A DNA stretch of 64,000 nt from Clostridiales bacterium. Its GTDB lineage: Bacteria; Bacillota; Clostridia; Saccharofermentanales; Saccharofermentanaceae. Location: assembly GCA_017940895.1 (NCBI GenBank), contig JAGAXM010000017.1:1-64000 (forward strand), given 5' to 3'. A model generated the notes under the pieces. The model ran no database searches, was not told the DNA's origin, and saw only the letters and a list, made by a program, of their open reading frames with translations. A program made the position numbers and the translations under genes. Numbering within the stretch: the stretch's first letter is position 1; every line of letters begins with the position of its first letter. This document shows positions 26,084 to 34,382 of the stretch, piece after piece.

Positions 26084-27364
26084 TCAGCAGTTTACGATGA
26101 ATTCTTTGATTATCTCGATCCACTGAATGAAGTCGTTCGCCGGTACATGCTCGTTCGCCTGATGACACTGGTCGATCTGCCAGGGGGTCTCGATTCCGAA
26201 TGCAACTGTATTCGGAATATGACGTGCGTAAGTTCCTCCGCCGATGGCGATCGCTTCCGTGTAATCCTCGCGATCCCTGTATTCTTCTTTAAAGCCGGTG
26301 AACTTGTCCATGTGCCTGCGCCAGATCTCGGTAAGACCTCTGATGGAAGGTGAGTTCTTATCAAGGAATATGGCATCCATATTATTAATTAATTCAATAT
26401 CAAAACCATATTCGGATGCTTTGGCGCGTAAACTGTCGATAACGTCGTTCAGCTTGTGAGAGTAGGGGACTCTGAAGTCTATAGTGACTGAACATTCGTC
26501 GCCGTCTGCATTGAGCATTCCGATATTTGATGTAAGCGCGCCGGATTCGTCAACCGTGTCGCATCCTGTGAACTTAACGGCATCGAAGTCACTGATGAAC
26601 TTGAAGATGGGATATTTGTTTATATCTATATTACTATCCTTAAGCTTCGCGAGCAGGAGGGAGATCGCATTGATACCGAGTTCGGGTCTCGAGCCGTGTG
26701 CCGTCTTGCCCTCTGTGCTTATGTCCTGACCTTCGATGATGCATCTGGCTTTAGCGGGCACCATGTTAACGGCAGAACCACAGTCTGCCCAAAGGCCTCC
26801 TGTGTTCTTGCCGTATATCTTGATGTGAAGGATGCTCTTCTCGCAGTAGATCGCAGGGAAAGATGCATCGGGAGTGATGGCGAAGTCAGGGATCTGCTCG
26901 TGTTCCGCATAGTATTCGACGCAGGAACAAGAACGCTCCTCGTCTGTGCCGAGAATAAGACGTACCCTGTAATCTTCCGGGATCTTTCCTTCCTCGAGAA
27001 GCTCTTTCATAGCGAAGAATGAAGCCGCGGCAGGACCTTTGTCATCCACAATTCCTCTGCCGTACATGACATCATCCTTAAATGTCAGGGTAAAGGGGTC
27101 TGAGTCCCAGCCGTCGCCTTCCGGTACTACGTCCAGATGGCAGATGATGCCGAGCATACGGTCTCCTGAGCCGAATTCCACCCAGCCTGCGCGGTCTCCG
27201 GTAACGCCTGTCTCGAATCCCGCTTCACGTGCTTTGCCGAGAAACCAGTCGAGTACATGACGGGGAACGGTGCCGTACGGAGCACCGTCTTCCGGTTCTC
27301 CGCCGACCGAAGGTATTGATATTAATTCAGTTAGAAAGTCCTTTTGATATTCGGTTAATGACAT
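26084..27364 (-). CDS. pepV: PepV-like M20 dipeptidase
   Basis: Zinc metallopeptidase of the M20/Sapep group, which cleaves Xaa-His and other dipeptides after uptake. 426 residues. Metal and catalytic motifs: HLDVVPEGDGW (near residue 75), the bridging Asp in GRGIVDDKGP (near 100), the Glu pair in LGTDEERS (near 140) and a C-terminal His in a conserved GGGTYARH (near 385). The inserted dimerisation/lid domain (about 190-310) is present. A strong AGGAGG ribosome site precedes the ATG. Monocistronic by context. Confidence 0.92.
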   Translation of the reverse strand: MSLTEYQKDFLTELISIPSVGGEPEDGAPYGTVPRHVLDWFLGKAREAGFETGVTGDRAGWVEFGSGDRMLGIICHLDVVPEGDGWDSDPFTLTFKDDVMYGRGIVDDKGPAAASFFAMKELLEEGKIPEDYRVRLILGTDEERSCSCVEYYAEHEQIPDFAITPDASFPAIYCEKSILHIKIYGKNTGGLWADCGSAVNMVPAKARCIIEGQDISTEGKTAHGSRPELGINAISLLLAKLKDSNIDINKYPIFKFISDFDAVKFTGCDTVDESGALTSNIGMLNADGDECSVTIDFRVPYSHKLNDVIDSLRAKASEYGFDIELINNMDAIFLDKNSPSIRGLTEIWRRHMDKFTGFKEEYRDREDYTEAIAIGGGTYARHIPNTVAFGIETPWQIDQCHQANEHVPANDFIQWIEIIKEFIVNC

Positions 27365-27379
27365 TTTTGCCTCCTGTGC

Positions 27380-27408
27380 TTGCGTATAAACAATTCATTT
27401 GATATTAT
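27380..27408 (+). promoter_or_regulatory. Promoter for rpsB-tsf
   Basis: TTGCGT (27380-27385), a 17-base spacer and TATTAT (27403-27408), predicting a start near 27415 and a leader of about 110 bases, the longest leader in the window. Confidence 0.6.
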
Positions 27409-27426
27409 ACACGGGCATAAAAAACA

Positions 27427-27498
27427 CGTAAGACGAAAAATCTTTGTGCTTTCCCCGCGTACAACGTGCGCAGATAAGAGAAAAGTCATGGTCTTACG
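27427..27498 (+). promoter_or_regulatory. Structured rpsB leader (candidate)
   Basis: CGTAAGAC (27427-27434) pairs perfectly with GTCTTACG (27491-27498), enclosing about 56 bases that contain a smaller CGCGT/GTGCG hairpin with wobble pairs and possible ATCT/AGAT pairing. The AGGAGG of rpsB follows about 12 bases later. This is a plausible ribosomal-protein autoregulatory leader bound by S2, but I cannot match it to a described RNA family. Confidence 0.5.
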
Positions 27499-27525
27499 GA
27501 AGAAAAACAAGGAGGATTATTTTTT

Positions 27526-28296
27526 ATGCCCGTTATTTTAATGAAGCAGCTGCTTGAGGCAGGCGTCCACTTTGGACATCAGACAAGAAGATGGAACCCT
27601 AAGATGAAGGAGTACATCTTCACAGAGCGTAACACAATCCACATCATTGACCTTCAGAAGACAGTTAAGAAGATCGACGAAGCTTACGACGCAATGAAGG
27701 AGCTCGCCGAGAAGGGTGACATTCTCTTCGTAGGTACAAAGAAGCAGGCTCAGGATTCCATCAAGGAAGAGGCTGAAAGATGCGGTCAGTTCTATGTTAA
27801 CAACAGATGGCTCGGCGGTACTCTCACAAACTTCAAGACAATCAAGACAAGAGTTGCAAGACTCCTTGAGCTCCGTGAGATGGAGAAAGACGGTACATTC
27901 GACGTACTTCCCAAGAAGGAAGTTGCTAAGCTTAAGCTCGAGATGGCTAAGCTTGACTTGAACCTCGGCGGTATCGTAGGTATGGATCACCTTCCTGCAG
28001 CCCTGTTCGTAGTTGATACAAAGAAGGAGCACCTTGCAGTATCCGAGGCTAAGAGACTTGGTATCCCTGTAGTTGCTATCGTTGATACAAACTGCGATCC
28101 TGATGAGATCGACTATGTAATCCCCGGTAACGATGATGCTATCCGTGCTGTTAAGCTCATCGCAGGTAAGATGGCTGATGCAGTTATCGAAGCTCACCAG
28201 GGTGAGGACTTCGCTCCCGCAGCTGAGGCTGAGGAGCTCGAGGAGCCCGCAGAGGCTGAGTCTATCGAAGAGATCGCTGCTTCCGAGGAAGCTTGA
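27526..28296 (+). CDS. rpsB: Small ribosomal subunit protein uS2
   Basis: 256 residues. Family signatures near the N-terminus ([19 protein letters not shown]) and in the middle ([40 protein letters not shown]) are intact. The acidic tail of about 30 residues, rich in Glu and Ala, is longer than in many bacteria. Codon choice is strongly biased (aca, aag, ctc), consistent with high expression. First gene of the classic rpsB-tsf operon. Confidence 0.98.
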   Translation: MPVILMKQLLEAGVHFGHQTRRWNPKMKEYIFTERNTIHIIDLQKTVKKIDEAYDAMKELAEKGDILFVGTKKQAQDSIKEEAERCGQFYVNNRWLGGTLTNFKTIKTRVARLLELREMEKDGTFDVLPKKEVAKLKLEMAKLDLNLGGIVGMDHLPAALFVVDTKKEHLAVSEAKRLGIPVVAIVDTNCDPDEIDYVIPGNDDAIRAVKLIAGKMADAVIEAHQGEDFAPAAEAEELEEPAEAESIEEIAASEEA

Positions 28297-28326
28297 TCCC
28301 GTTATCATTAATCAGGAGGAATAATC

Positions 28327-29265
28327 ATGGAAATATCAGCAAAACAGGTTAAGGAACTTCGTGACCTCACAGGTTGCGGAATCATGGACTGCAAGAAGGC
28401 TCTTATCGAGGCTGAAGGCGACGTAGAGAAGGCTAAGGACTGGCTCCGTGAGAAGGGTATGGCTAAGGCTGAGAAGAAGGCCAGCCGTGTTGCTGCAGAG
28501 GGTGTTGTTGCTTCTGTTATCTCCGATGACATGAAGACTGGTGCTATCGTTGAGGTTAACATCGAGACAGACTTCGCTGCTGCTACAGATAAGTTTAAGT
28601 CTTTCGTTGAGGACGTTAAGACACAGATCATGACAGTTAAGCCTGCTGATATCGATGCTCTTAAGGCTTCTGCTATGTACAACGATTCTTCCAAGACAGT
28701 AGAGCTTGCTACAAAGGAAGCTATCGCTGATATCGGAGAGAACACTTCCGTAAGAAGATTCGCTCTTTACGAAGTAAGCGGCAACGGCGCTGTTACATCT
28801 TACATCCACATGGGCGGTAAGGTCGGCGTTATCGTTGAGTTCACAGTAAGCGATGATTCTGTTATCAAGACAGACGCTTTCAAGACAATGGCTAAGAACA
28901 TCGGTATGCAGATCGCAGCTTCCAACCCTTCCTGGGTTGCAGAGTCTGAGGTACCTCAGGCTGCTCTCGACAGAGAAACTGAGATCATCAAGAACAAGGC
29001 TCTCGAAGAGGGTAAGCCTGCTCAGATCATCGAGACAAGAATCGTTCCCGGCCAGATCAAGAACTTCTACAAGCTCAACGTATTGCTTGATCAGGAGTAT
29101 GTAAAGGACGAGGACAAGACAATCGCTCAGTACATTGAGGCTGAGTCCAAGGCTATGGGCGTTGAGATCTCTGTTGCTAGATTCACACGTTACGGTCTCG
29201 GCGACGGTATCGAGAAGAAGGAAGAGGACTTCGCTGAGGAAGTAAGAAAGCAGGCAGGTCTCTGA
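28327..29265 (+). CDS. tsf: Elongation factor Ts
   Basis: Exchanges GDP for GTP on EF-Tu. 312 residues: N-terminal UBA-like region (VKELRDLTGCGIMDCKKAL), the core with TDFAA and a coiled-coil region, and HMGGKVGVIVE. Thirty bases after rpsB with an AGGAGG site. Terminator follows. Codon use is as biased as in rpsB. Confidence 0.98.
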   Translation: MEISAKQVKELRDLTGCGIMDCKKALIEAEGDVEKAKDWLREKGMAKAEKKASRVAAEGVVASVISDDMKTGAIVEVNIETDFAAATDKFKSFVEDVKTQIMTVKPADIDALKASAMYNDSSKTVELATKEAIADIGENTSVRRFALYEVSGNGAVTSYIHMGGKVGVIVEFTVSDDSVIKTDAFKTMAKNIGMQIAASNPSWVAESEVPQAALDRETEIIKNKALEEGKPAQIIETRIVPGQIKNFYKLNVLLDQEYVKDEDKTIAQYIEAESKAMGVEISVARFTRYGLGDGIEKKEEDFAEEVRKQAGL

Positions 29266-29300
29266 TAAGAGATCCCAAGCTTTTCTCTTAAGTTAATAAT

Positions 29301-29335
29301 CTGCCGGTCGGAGTTATTCCGGTCGGCAGTTTTTC
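29301..29335 (+). terminator. Terminator of rpsB-tsf
   Basis: An 11-bp stem starting CTGCCGGTCGG and closing CCGGTCGGCAG (two wobble pairs), followed by TTTTTC. Confidence 0.85.
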
Positions 29336-29347
29336 TAAGAAGGATTT

Positions 29348-30490
29348 ATGATCTATTTTGACAACAGCGCTACAACAAGACCGTGTGAAGAAGTTATACG
29401 CGTGATCAACGATGACCTTAGAGGTCAGATGTGGGGTAATCCGGGCTCTCTTCATAAGCTCGGCATGATCTCGTCCAAGGCATACGAAGATGCTTTGGGT
29501 GAGTGCGCGAAGACTCTTAATTGTATGCCTTCGGAACTCATATTCACTTCTTGCGGCACCGAGAGTGCGAATACGGCCATCGAAGGCTTCTTCAAGGCTA
29601 ACCCGCGTGCAGGAAAGACTGTTATCTCCACAAGAACCGAGCACAAGTGTACTTTGGAGACTCTGTCCCTGCTCGAAAAGTCGGGGTATACCGTTAAGTA
29701 CGTTAAAGTCGGCCGTGACGGTAAGCCCGATCTTGATGAGTTAAGGTCTCTTATCGATGAAGATACTGCGCTTCTTTGTTTTACGCATGTCAATAACGAG
29801 ACGGGATCGGTACTTCCTCTCGAGCAGATCATTGATGTAAAGAAAGAACTCTGTCCTAAAGCTTCTGTATATCTCGATTGTGTACAGTCGCTTGGAAAGC
29901 TTCCCATCAGTCTTAAGACTATGGGAGTAGACATGGCATCCTTTTCCGCGCATAAGATACACGGTATCAAGGGCGTCGGACTTCTGTATATAAGAAACGG
30001 AGTCAAAGTAAGTCCGCATATTATAGGAGGCGGACAGCAGAACGGCATGAGATCCGGAACTCAGAGCCTGCCGCTTGCTGCTTCAATGGCAACGGCTGTA
30101 ACCGAAGCCGAGAAGGCACGTGAAAAAGCTTTCGAAGAGGTCACGAAGATCAATTCGTATCTGAGGCGTGAACTTACGGCAAGAGGCGCGACGGTCAATT
30201 CGCCCGAAGATGCACTGCCGTTCGTTCTTAATGTCGCTTTCCGTAATTTCCAGTCGGAAACTATGCTTCACTGTCTTGAGATCTATGAGATCTATATATC
30301 CACCGTGTCGGCATGTTCTTCCAAGTCCAAGAAGACTTCGTATGTGCTCGAGAACATGGGGATAGAAAGAAGCATTTCCGCCAACAGCGTAAGACTTTCT
30401 TTTTCACGTTATAATACTATGGAAGAAGCGGAAAGCTTTGTTAAGGCGATAGATGAGATTTATGAATTATATGAGGTAAAGGTAAGATAA
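29348..30490 (+). CDS. Cysteine desulfurase (NifS/IscS family)
   Basis: PLP enzyme that takes sulfur from cysteine. 380 residues. The PLP Lys lies in SFSAHKIHGIKG (near residue 200), with His of the EHKCTLE segment near 100 and the mobile catalytic Cys in VSACSSKSKK (near 320). It abuts thiI: the last base of its stop codon is the first base of the thiI ATG. In Bacillus a dedicated desulfurase (NifZ) next to thiI supplies sulfur for 4-thiouridine, so this one is probably the ThiI partner rather than the general Fe-S supplier. Confidence 0.92.
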   Translation: MIYFDNSATTRPCEEVIRVINDDLRGQMWGNPGSLHKLGMISSKAYEDALGECAKTLNCMPSELIFTSCGTESANTAIEGFFKANPRAGKTVISTRTEHKCTLETLSLLEKSGYTVKYVKVGRDGKPDLDELRSLIDEDTALLCFTHVNNETGSVLPLEQIIDVKKELCPKASVYLDCVQSLGKLPISLKTMGVDMASFSAHKIHGIKGVGLLYIRNGVKVSPHIIGGGQQNGMRSGTQSLPLAASMATAVTEAEKAREKAFEEVTKINSYLRRELTARGATVNSPEDALPFVLNVAFRNFQSETMLHCLEIYEIYISTVSACSSKSKKTSYVLENMGIERSISANSVRLSFSRYNTMEEAESFVKAIDEIYELYEVKVR

Positions 30491-31689
30491 TGGCGACAAA
30501 CGTAATACTTGCAAGAATGGGTGAAGTAACGCTCAAGGGTCTTAACAGAGGACGCTTTGAAGCGCAACTCATGAACAACTTAAGATACAGATTAAGAAGC
30601 TTCGGTAAGGTCTCGATCTTCCAGAGCCAGAGCCGCATCTGGATCGAGTCAAAAGAAGAGGGCAATCCCTACTTCGAGACGGAAGAGTCCGCGAAGGAAC
30701 TCATGACTGCCGTAACCCAGGTGTTCGGTATCGTATCCGTAAGCCTTGCAAGAAAGTTTCAGGGCGACATCAATGATATCGACAGGAATGCCGAAGAATA
30801 TGTAAAGAATCTTCTTGCAGCTAATCCCTCTTACAAGACATTCAAGGTCGAGTGTAAAAGAGGCAATAAGAAGTTCCCGATGAACTCTCCCATGATCTGT
30901 GAGGAGGTAGGAGCGTGGATCCTCGAGCATTTCGAGAATCTCAGTGTTGATGTCCATAATCCGGATTTTATCCTTCATGTTGAAGTGCGTGACGATAATT
31001 ATGTATATGCAGGCAAGATGATGGGCCACAGAGGTCTTCCCGTAGGAACGGCGGGCAAGGGAATGCTTCTTCTTTCCGGCGGTATCGATTCGCCTGTTGC
31101 AGGTTATATGATGGCTTCAAGAGGTATGCCGATCGATGCCGTATATTTCCATTCATTTCCGTACACTTCGGAACAGGCTAAGCAGAAGGTCGTAGATCTT
31201 GCGAAGATCGTATCGAGATTCTCCGGAAGGATGAATCTTTATATCGTTGATTTCACCAAGATACAGCTCGATATGGTAAAGAATTCTCCGCACGACATGC
31301 TTACTATAGTTATGCGCCGTGTAATGCTTCAGATCGCTGAGCAGATCGCGAAGAAGAATGACTGCAAGTGCCTTATCACGGGCGAGAGCCTGGGACAGGT
31401 CGCAAGCCAGACTCTCGAGGCTATATCCATCACGAATGAAGTTGTTGATATGCCGATCTTAAGACCTCTTATCGGAATGGATAAGGAGGCTACTGTTAAG
31501 ATCTCAAGGGATATCGGAGCGTTCGAGACATCGATCCTTCCTTATGAAGACTGCTGTACTATATTCGTAGCAAAGCACCCGAAGACTCACCCCAAGCACG
31601 CAGATATCGAAGAGGCCGAGAAGAACCTCGATATCGAAGCTATGGTTAAGCAGGGTGTAGAGGAGAACCTCGAGGTCATTAAGATATGA
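30490..31689 (+). CDS. thiI: tRNA 4-thiouridine synthase ThiI
   Basis: Thiolates uridine 8 of tRNA. 399 residues: ferredoxin-like and THUMP domains (about 1-165), PP-loop pyrophosphatase domain with LLLSGGIDSPVAGY (near residue 190), GESLGQVASQT (near 300) and a conserved CCTIF Cys (near 345). There is no C-terminal rhodanese domain, as in most Bacillota, which fits direct sulfur transfer from the preceding desulfurase. Confidence 0.95.
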   Translation: MATNVILARMGEVTLKGLNRGRFEAQLMNNLRYRLRSFGKVSIFQSQSRIWIESKEEGNPYFETEESAKELMTAVTQVFGIVSVSLARKFQGDINDIDRNAEEYVKNLLAANPSYKTFKVECKRGNKKFPMNSPMICEEVGAWILEHFENLSVDVHNPDFILHVEVRDDNYVYAGKMMGHRGLPVGTAGKGMLLLSGGIDSPVAGYMMASRGMPIDAVYFHSFPYTSEQAKQKVVDLAKIVSRFSGRMNLYIVDFTKIQLDMVKNSPHDMLTIVMRRVMLQIAEQIAKKNDCKCLITGESLGQVASQTLEAISITNEVVDMPILRPLIGMDKEATVKISRDIGAFETSILPYEDCCTIFVAKHPKTHPKHADIEEAEKNLDIEAMVKQGVEENLEVIKI

Positions 31690-32714
31690 AGATAGGCAAA
31701 CTCACAAATGAGCAGCTGTCGGCGCTTGTATTAAGCAGACTGCCTGCATTGTCATCATCTACAGTAGTAGGTTCTGATATAGGCGCGGATTGTGCATGGA
31801 TCGATCTTGGTAATCAGATGATGGTCATCTCTTCCGATCCCGTTACTGCCGGAGGAATGGAATCCGGAACTTTAACTGTGCATGTATCCTGCAATGACAT
31901 AGCTGCCTGCGGAGTTAAGCCTACAGGAATTCTTATAGATATAATCGCACCTCCTTCGTGTTCTGAAGAAGACATAAGCAAGATAGTCGAAGACGCTTCA
32001 AGGGAAGCTAAGAATATCGGTGTCGATATTGTCGGCGGACATACTGAAGTGTCCGAATCGGTCAATACATTTGTAGTAATATCGACGGCCTTCGGACTTG
32101 TAAGTAAAGATCATCCGGTGCCTCTGGGAAGAGCAGTGGAAGGTGACAGCCTTATCGTTACCAAGACATGCGGCATCGAGGGGTCTTATATTGCTGTGAC
32201 GGAACATGCGGATAAACTTACTTCTTTGCCTTCGGAGCTTCTGGAGAATGTAAGATCTTATGTATCCAGAATATCTGTTGTCCCCGAGGGTGTGGTTACC
32301 GGATCTTTATTCTCATCGACCGGCAGAAAGAATGACAGAGGATACGGACTCGGAGCCGCCAATCTTCTGCATGACGTTACTGAAGGCGGTATACTTGGAG
32401 CAGCTTATGAGATGGCTCATATCTCGGGTCTCGGTATCACGGTCGATGAGACTCTGATCCCCATAACGGAAGAGACTCAGAAGATCTGCAGTATATTGGA
32501 TATCAATCCGTTCCGGCTTATATCATCAGGTTCTATGCTGATCGCATCACCTGAGCCTGAAAGAATACTAAGCGCATTGGGTGAAGCCGGTATCGACGCA
32601 TGTGTTATAGGTAAGTTTACTTCTGCCGGGGACGGGTATAAGCGTATTGATAAGATCACGGGATCAGTTACCGAACTTACGCCTCCCGAAGCGGATGAAC
32701 TTTACGGTATGTGA
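31686..32714 (+). CDS. PurM/HypE-like ATP-binding protein
   Basis: 342 residues of the AIR-synthase/HypE/SelD/ThiL superfamily. Early acidic metal/ATP segment GSDIGADCAW, then SSDPVT, HVSCNDIAACG (near residue 70) and GGHTEVS (near 120); the C-terminal PurM domain has DVTEGGILGAAYEMA (near 235). It is not PurM (purine), ThiL or SelD by motif: the SelD Cys/Sec and ThiL-specific segments are absent. HypE's C-terminal Cys is also missing. ATGA overlap with thiI places it in the thiolation operon. A role in activating a carbonyl or phosphate group for a thiolation-related step is only an inference. Confidence 0.8.
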   Translation: MKIGKLTNEQLSALVLSRLPALSSSTVVGSDIGADCAWIDLGNQMMVISSDPVTAGGMESGTLTVHVSCNDIAACGVKPTGILIDIIAPPSCSEEDISKIVEDASREAKNIGVDIVGGHTEVSESVNTFVVISTAFGLVSKDHPVPLGRAVEGDSLIVTKTCGIEGSYIAVTEHADKLTSLPSELLENVRSYVSRISVVPEGVVTGSLFSSTGRKNDRGYGLGAANLLHDVTEGGILGAAYEMAHISGLGITVDETLIPITEETQKICSILDINPFRLISSGSMLIASPEPERILSALGEAGIDACVIGKFTSAGDGYKRIDKITGSVTELTPPEADELYGM

Positions 32715-32717
32715 TCT

Positions 32718-33428
32718 ATGAAGTTTATAAGGAAGCTTATCGTCTTTATTATCGCTGCGGCGCTGGTTGTTCTTTGCATCAGACACTATAAGCCGCAGAT
32801 TGCCGAATTCTTCAATGATAAGGGGATAAGCGTTCCCGGAATTACCGACAACAGCCAGGTCTTTCCGACTTCGGAGTCTATAGTTGATGAGAACGGACAG
32901 GTAAAGGTTGTCGTTAATATTCCTCCGACTTATGCATCCTCTATGACTGATGAACAGATCAATGATCTTGTAAACAGTTCCGAAGGAAGACTTACTGCAT
33001 CAAGACTTCCTGACGGCACGGTAACGTTAACCGTAAGTGATGAATACCGAGACGAGATACTTGCTGAGATGGGATCATACTATGATGATATTGTTATCTC
33101 GCAGCTCATCGAGGGCAAAGTGATCAACATAACTCACAATGCCGATTATTCGGCTTTCAGTGTGACGTGTTCTCCTGATATGTCAGAGACCGAGATACTG
33201 ACCGTTACAGGCAAGCTCTTTGCCATAGGAAAACTCTACGGTTCATTCGCGGGCATTGAGAATGAGAGTATCCGTGTGGATATCACGGATTCACAGACGG
33301 GGTTTATAACCAATTCCTATACATCAGATGATATGACGACCGGTCTGGTCGCGGATGCGCGCAATTGGGCAGTTGATACATTTGATAATGTCGTTACTGA
33401 TATTGCAGACAGAATAGAAGGATCCTAA
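32718..33428 (+). CDS. Secreted or anchored protein, unknown
   Basis: 236 residues with a basic start and a hydrophobic segment (about 6-22) acting as signal anchor. The extracytoplasmic part is acidic with alternating hydrophobics; no family recognised. It contains two compact alpha/beta-looking blocks (about 60-115 and 120-185). It starts three bases after the PurM-like gene stop and ends directly against the convergent glycosyltransferase stop with no gap. Probably the last gene of the desulfurase-thiI operon by position only. Confidence 0.6.
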   Translation: MKFIRKLIVFIIAAALVVLCIRHYKPQIAEFFNDKGISVPGITDNSQVFPTSESIVDENGQVKVVVNIPPTYASSMTDEQINDLVNSSEGRLTASRLPDGTVTLTVSDEYRDEILAEMGSYYDDIVISQLIEGKVINITHNADYSAFSVTCSPDMSETEILTVTGKLFAIGKLYGSFAGIENESIRVDITDSQTGFITNSYTSDDMTTGLVADARNWAVDTFDNVVTDIADRIEGS

Positions 33429-34382
33429 TCAGTCTTTGAATGTCCTTTTTGAAATGATATATCTCGGTCTGTGTTTAGTCTCGAGATAGATCTTTCCGAT
33501 ATACTCTCCGATAACACCGAGGCTTATAAGCTGGATGCTCGACATGAACAGGATAATGATGCTCATGCTGGCCCAACCTTGGATAGTATTACCCAGGAAA
33601 TAACCTATAACCGTATATATGATCATAATGAAACTCAATATGGCGATAGTTATTCCCATCCCTGTGATAAATCTTATGGGCTTTATGCTCAGACTTGTTA
33701 TGCCCTGAAATGCAAGATTGAGCATCTTGGACAGAGGATAATGGCTGCTTCCGGCAACACGCTCTTTTCTGTCATAGAGTACGGAAGTGCTCTTGAAACC
33801 TACGAGAGGGAACATACCGCGAAGGAAGACATTAACTTCCTTAAAGTCCTTAAACTCCTTCAGCACCTTTGAAGATACCAGTCTGTAATCGGCATGATCA
33901 TAAACAACCTCAGCTCCCATGAAGTTAAGAAGCTTGTAGTAAGATCTTGCCGTAAATCTTTTGAAGAAGGTGTCAGTCTCACGTGAGTTTCTTACTCCGT
34001 AGACTATCTCGGAGCCTTCATTGTAAGCCTGTACCATCGCCTTCATGGCACTGATATCGTCCTGTCCGTCGCAGTCGATGGAGATAGTTATATCACATCT
34101 TGGACATGCTTCTTCAAGTCCTGCGAGAAGCGCGTTCTGATGACCTCTGTTACGGCTTAAGCATATTCCTTCGAAGTATTCGTCGGATTCAGAAAGCTCC
34201 TCTATAATCTCCCATGTTTTATCTTTGCTGCCGTCGTTTACGAAAAGTATTCTGCTTTGGTCTGAGATCAGGTTTTCATTGATCAGCAAATCAAGTTCTT
34301 CTTTGAAAAGAGGAGCTGTTAAAGGCAGGACTTTTTCCTCGTTGTAACAAGGGCTGACTATGTAAAGAACGGGTTTATTCAT
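33429..34382 (-). CDS. GtrB-like polyprenyl-phosphate sugar transferase
   Basis: 317 residues, glycosyltransferase family 2 with the DPM1/GtrB/ArnC layout: IVSPCYNEE at the N-terminus, FVNDGSKDKTW (near residue 48), SIDCDGQDD (metal-binding region, near 98) and two C-terminal transmembrane helices (about 230-255 and 265-290). Such enzymes move a sugar from a nucleotide onto undecaprenyl phosphate. It overlaps the upstream GT-C gene by eight bases; the pairing suggests it makes the lipid-linked sugar those GT-C enzymes use. The sugar is unknown. Confidence 0.88.
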   Translation of the reverse strand: MNKPVLYIVSPCYNEEKVLPLTAPLFKEELDLLINENLISDQSRILFVNDGSKDKTWEIIEELSESDEYFEGICLSRNRGHQNALLAGLEEACPRCDITISIDCDGQDDISAMKAMVQAYNEGSEIVYGVRNSRETDTFFKRFTARSYYKLLNFMGAEVVYDHADYRLVSSKVLKEFKDFKEVNVFLRGMFPLVGFKSTSVLYDRKERVAGSSHYPLSKMLNLAFQGITSLSIKPIRFITGMGITIAILSFIMIIYTVIGYFLGNTIQGWASMSIIILFMSSIQLISLGVIGEYIGKIYLETKHRPRYIISKRTFKD

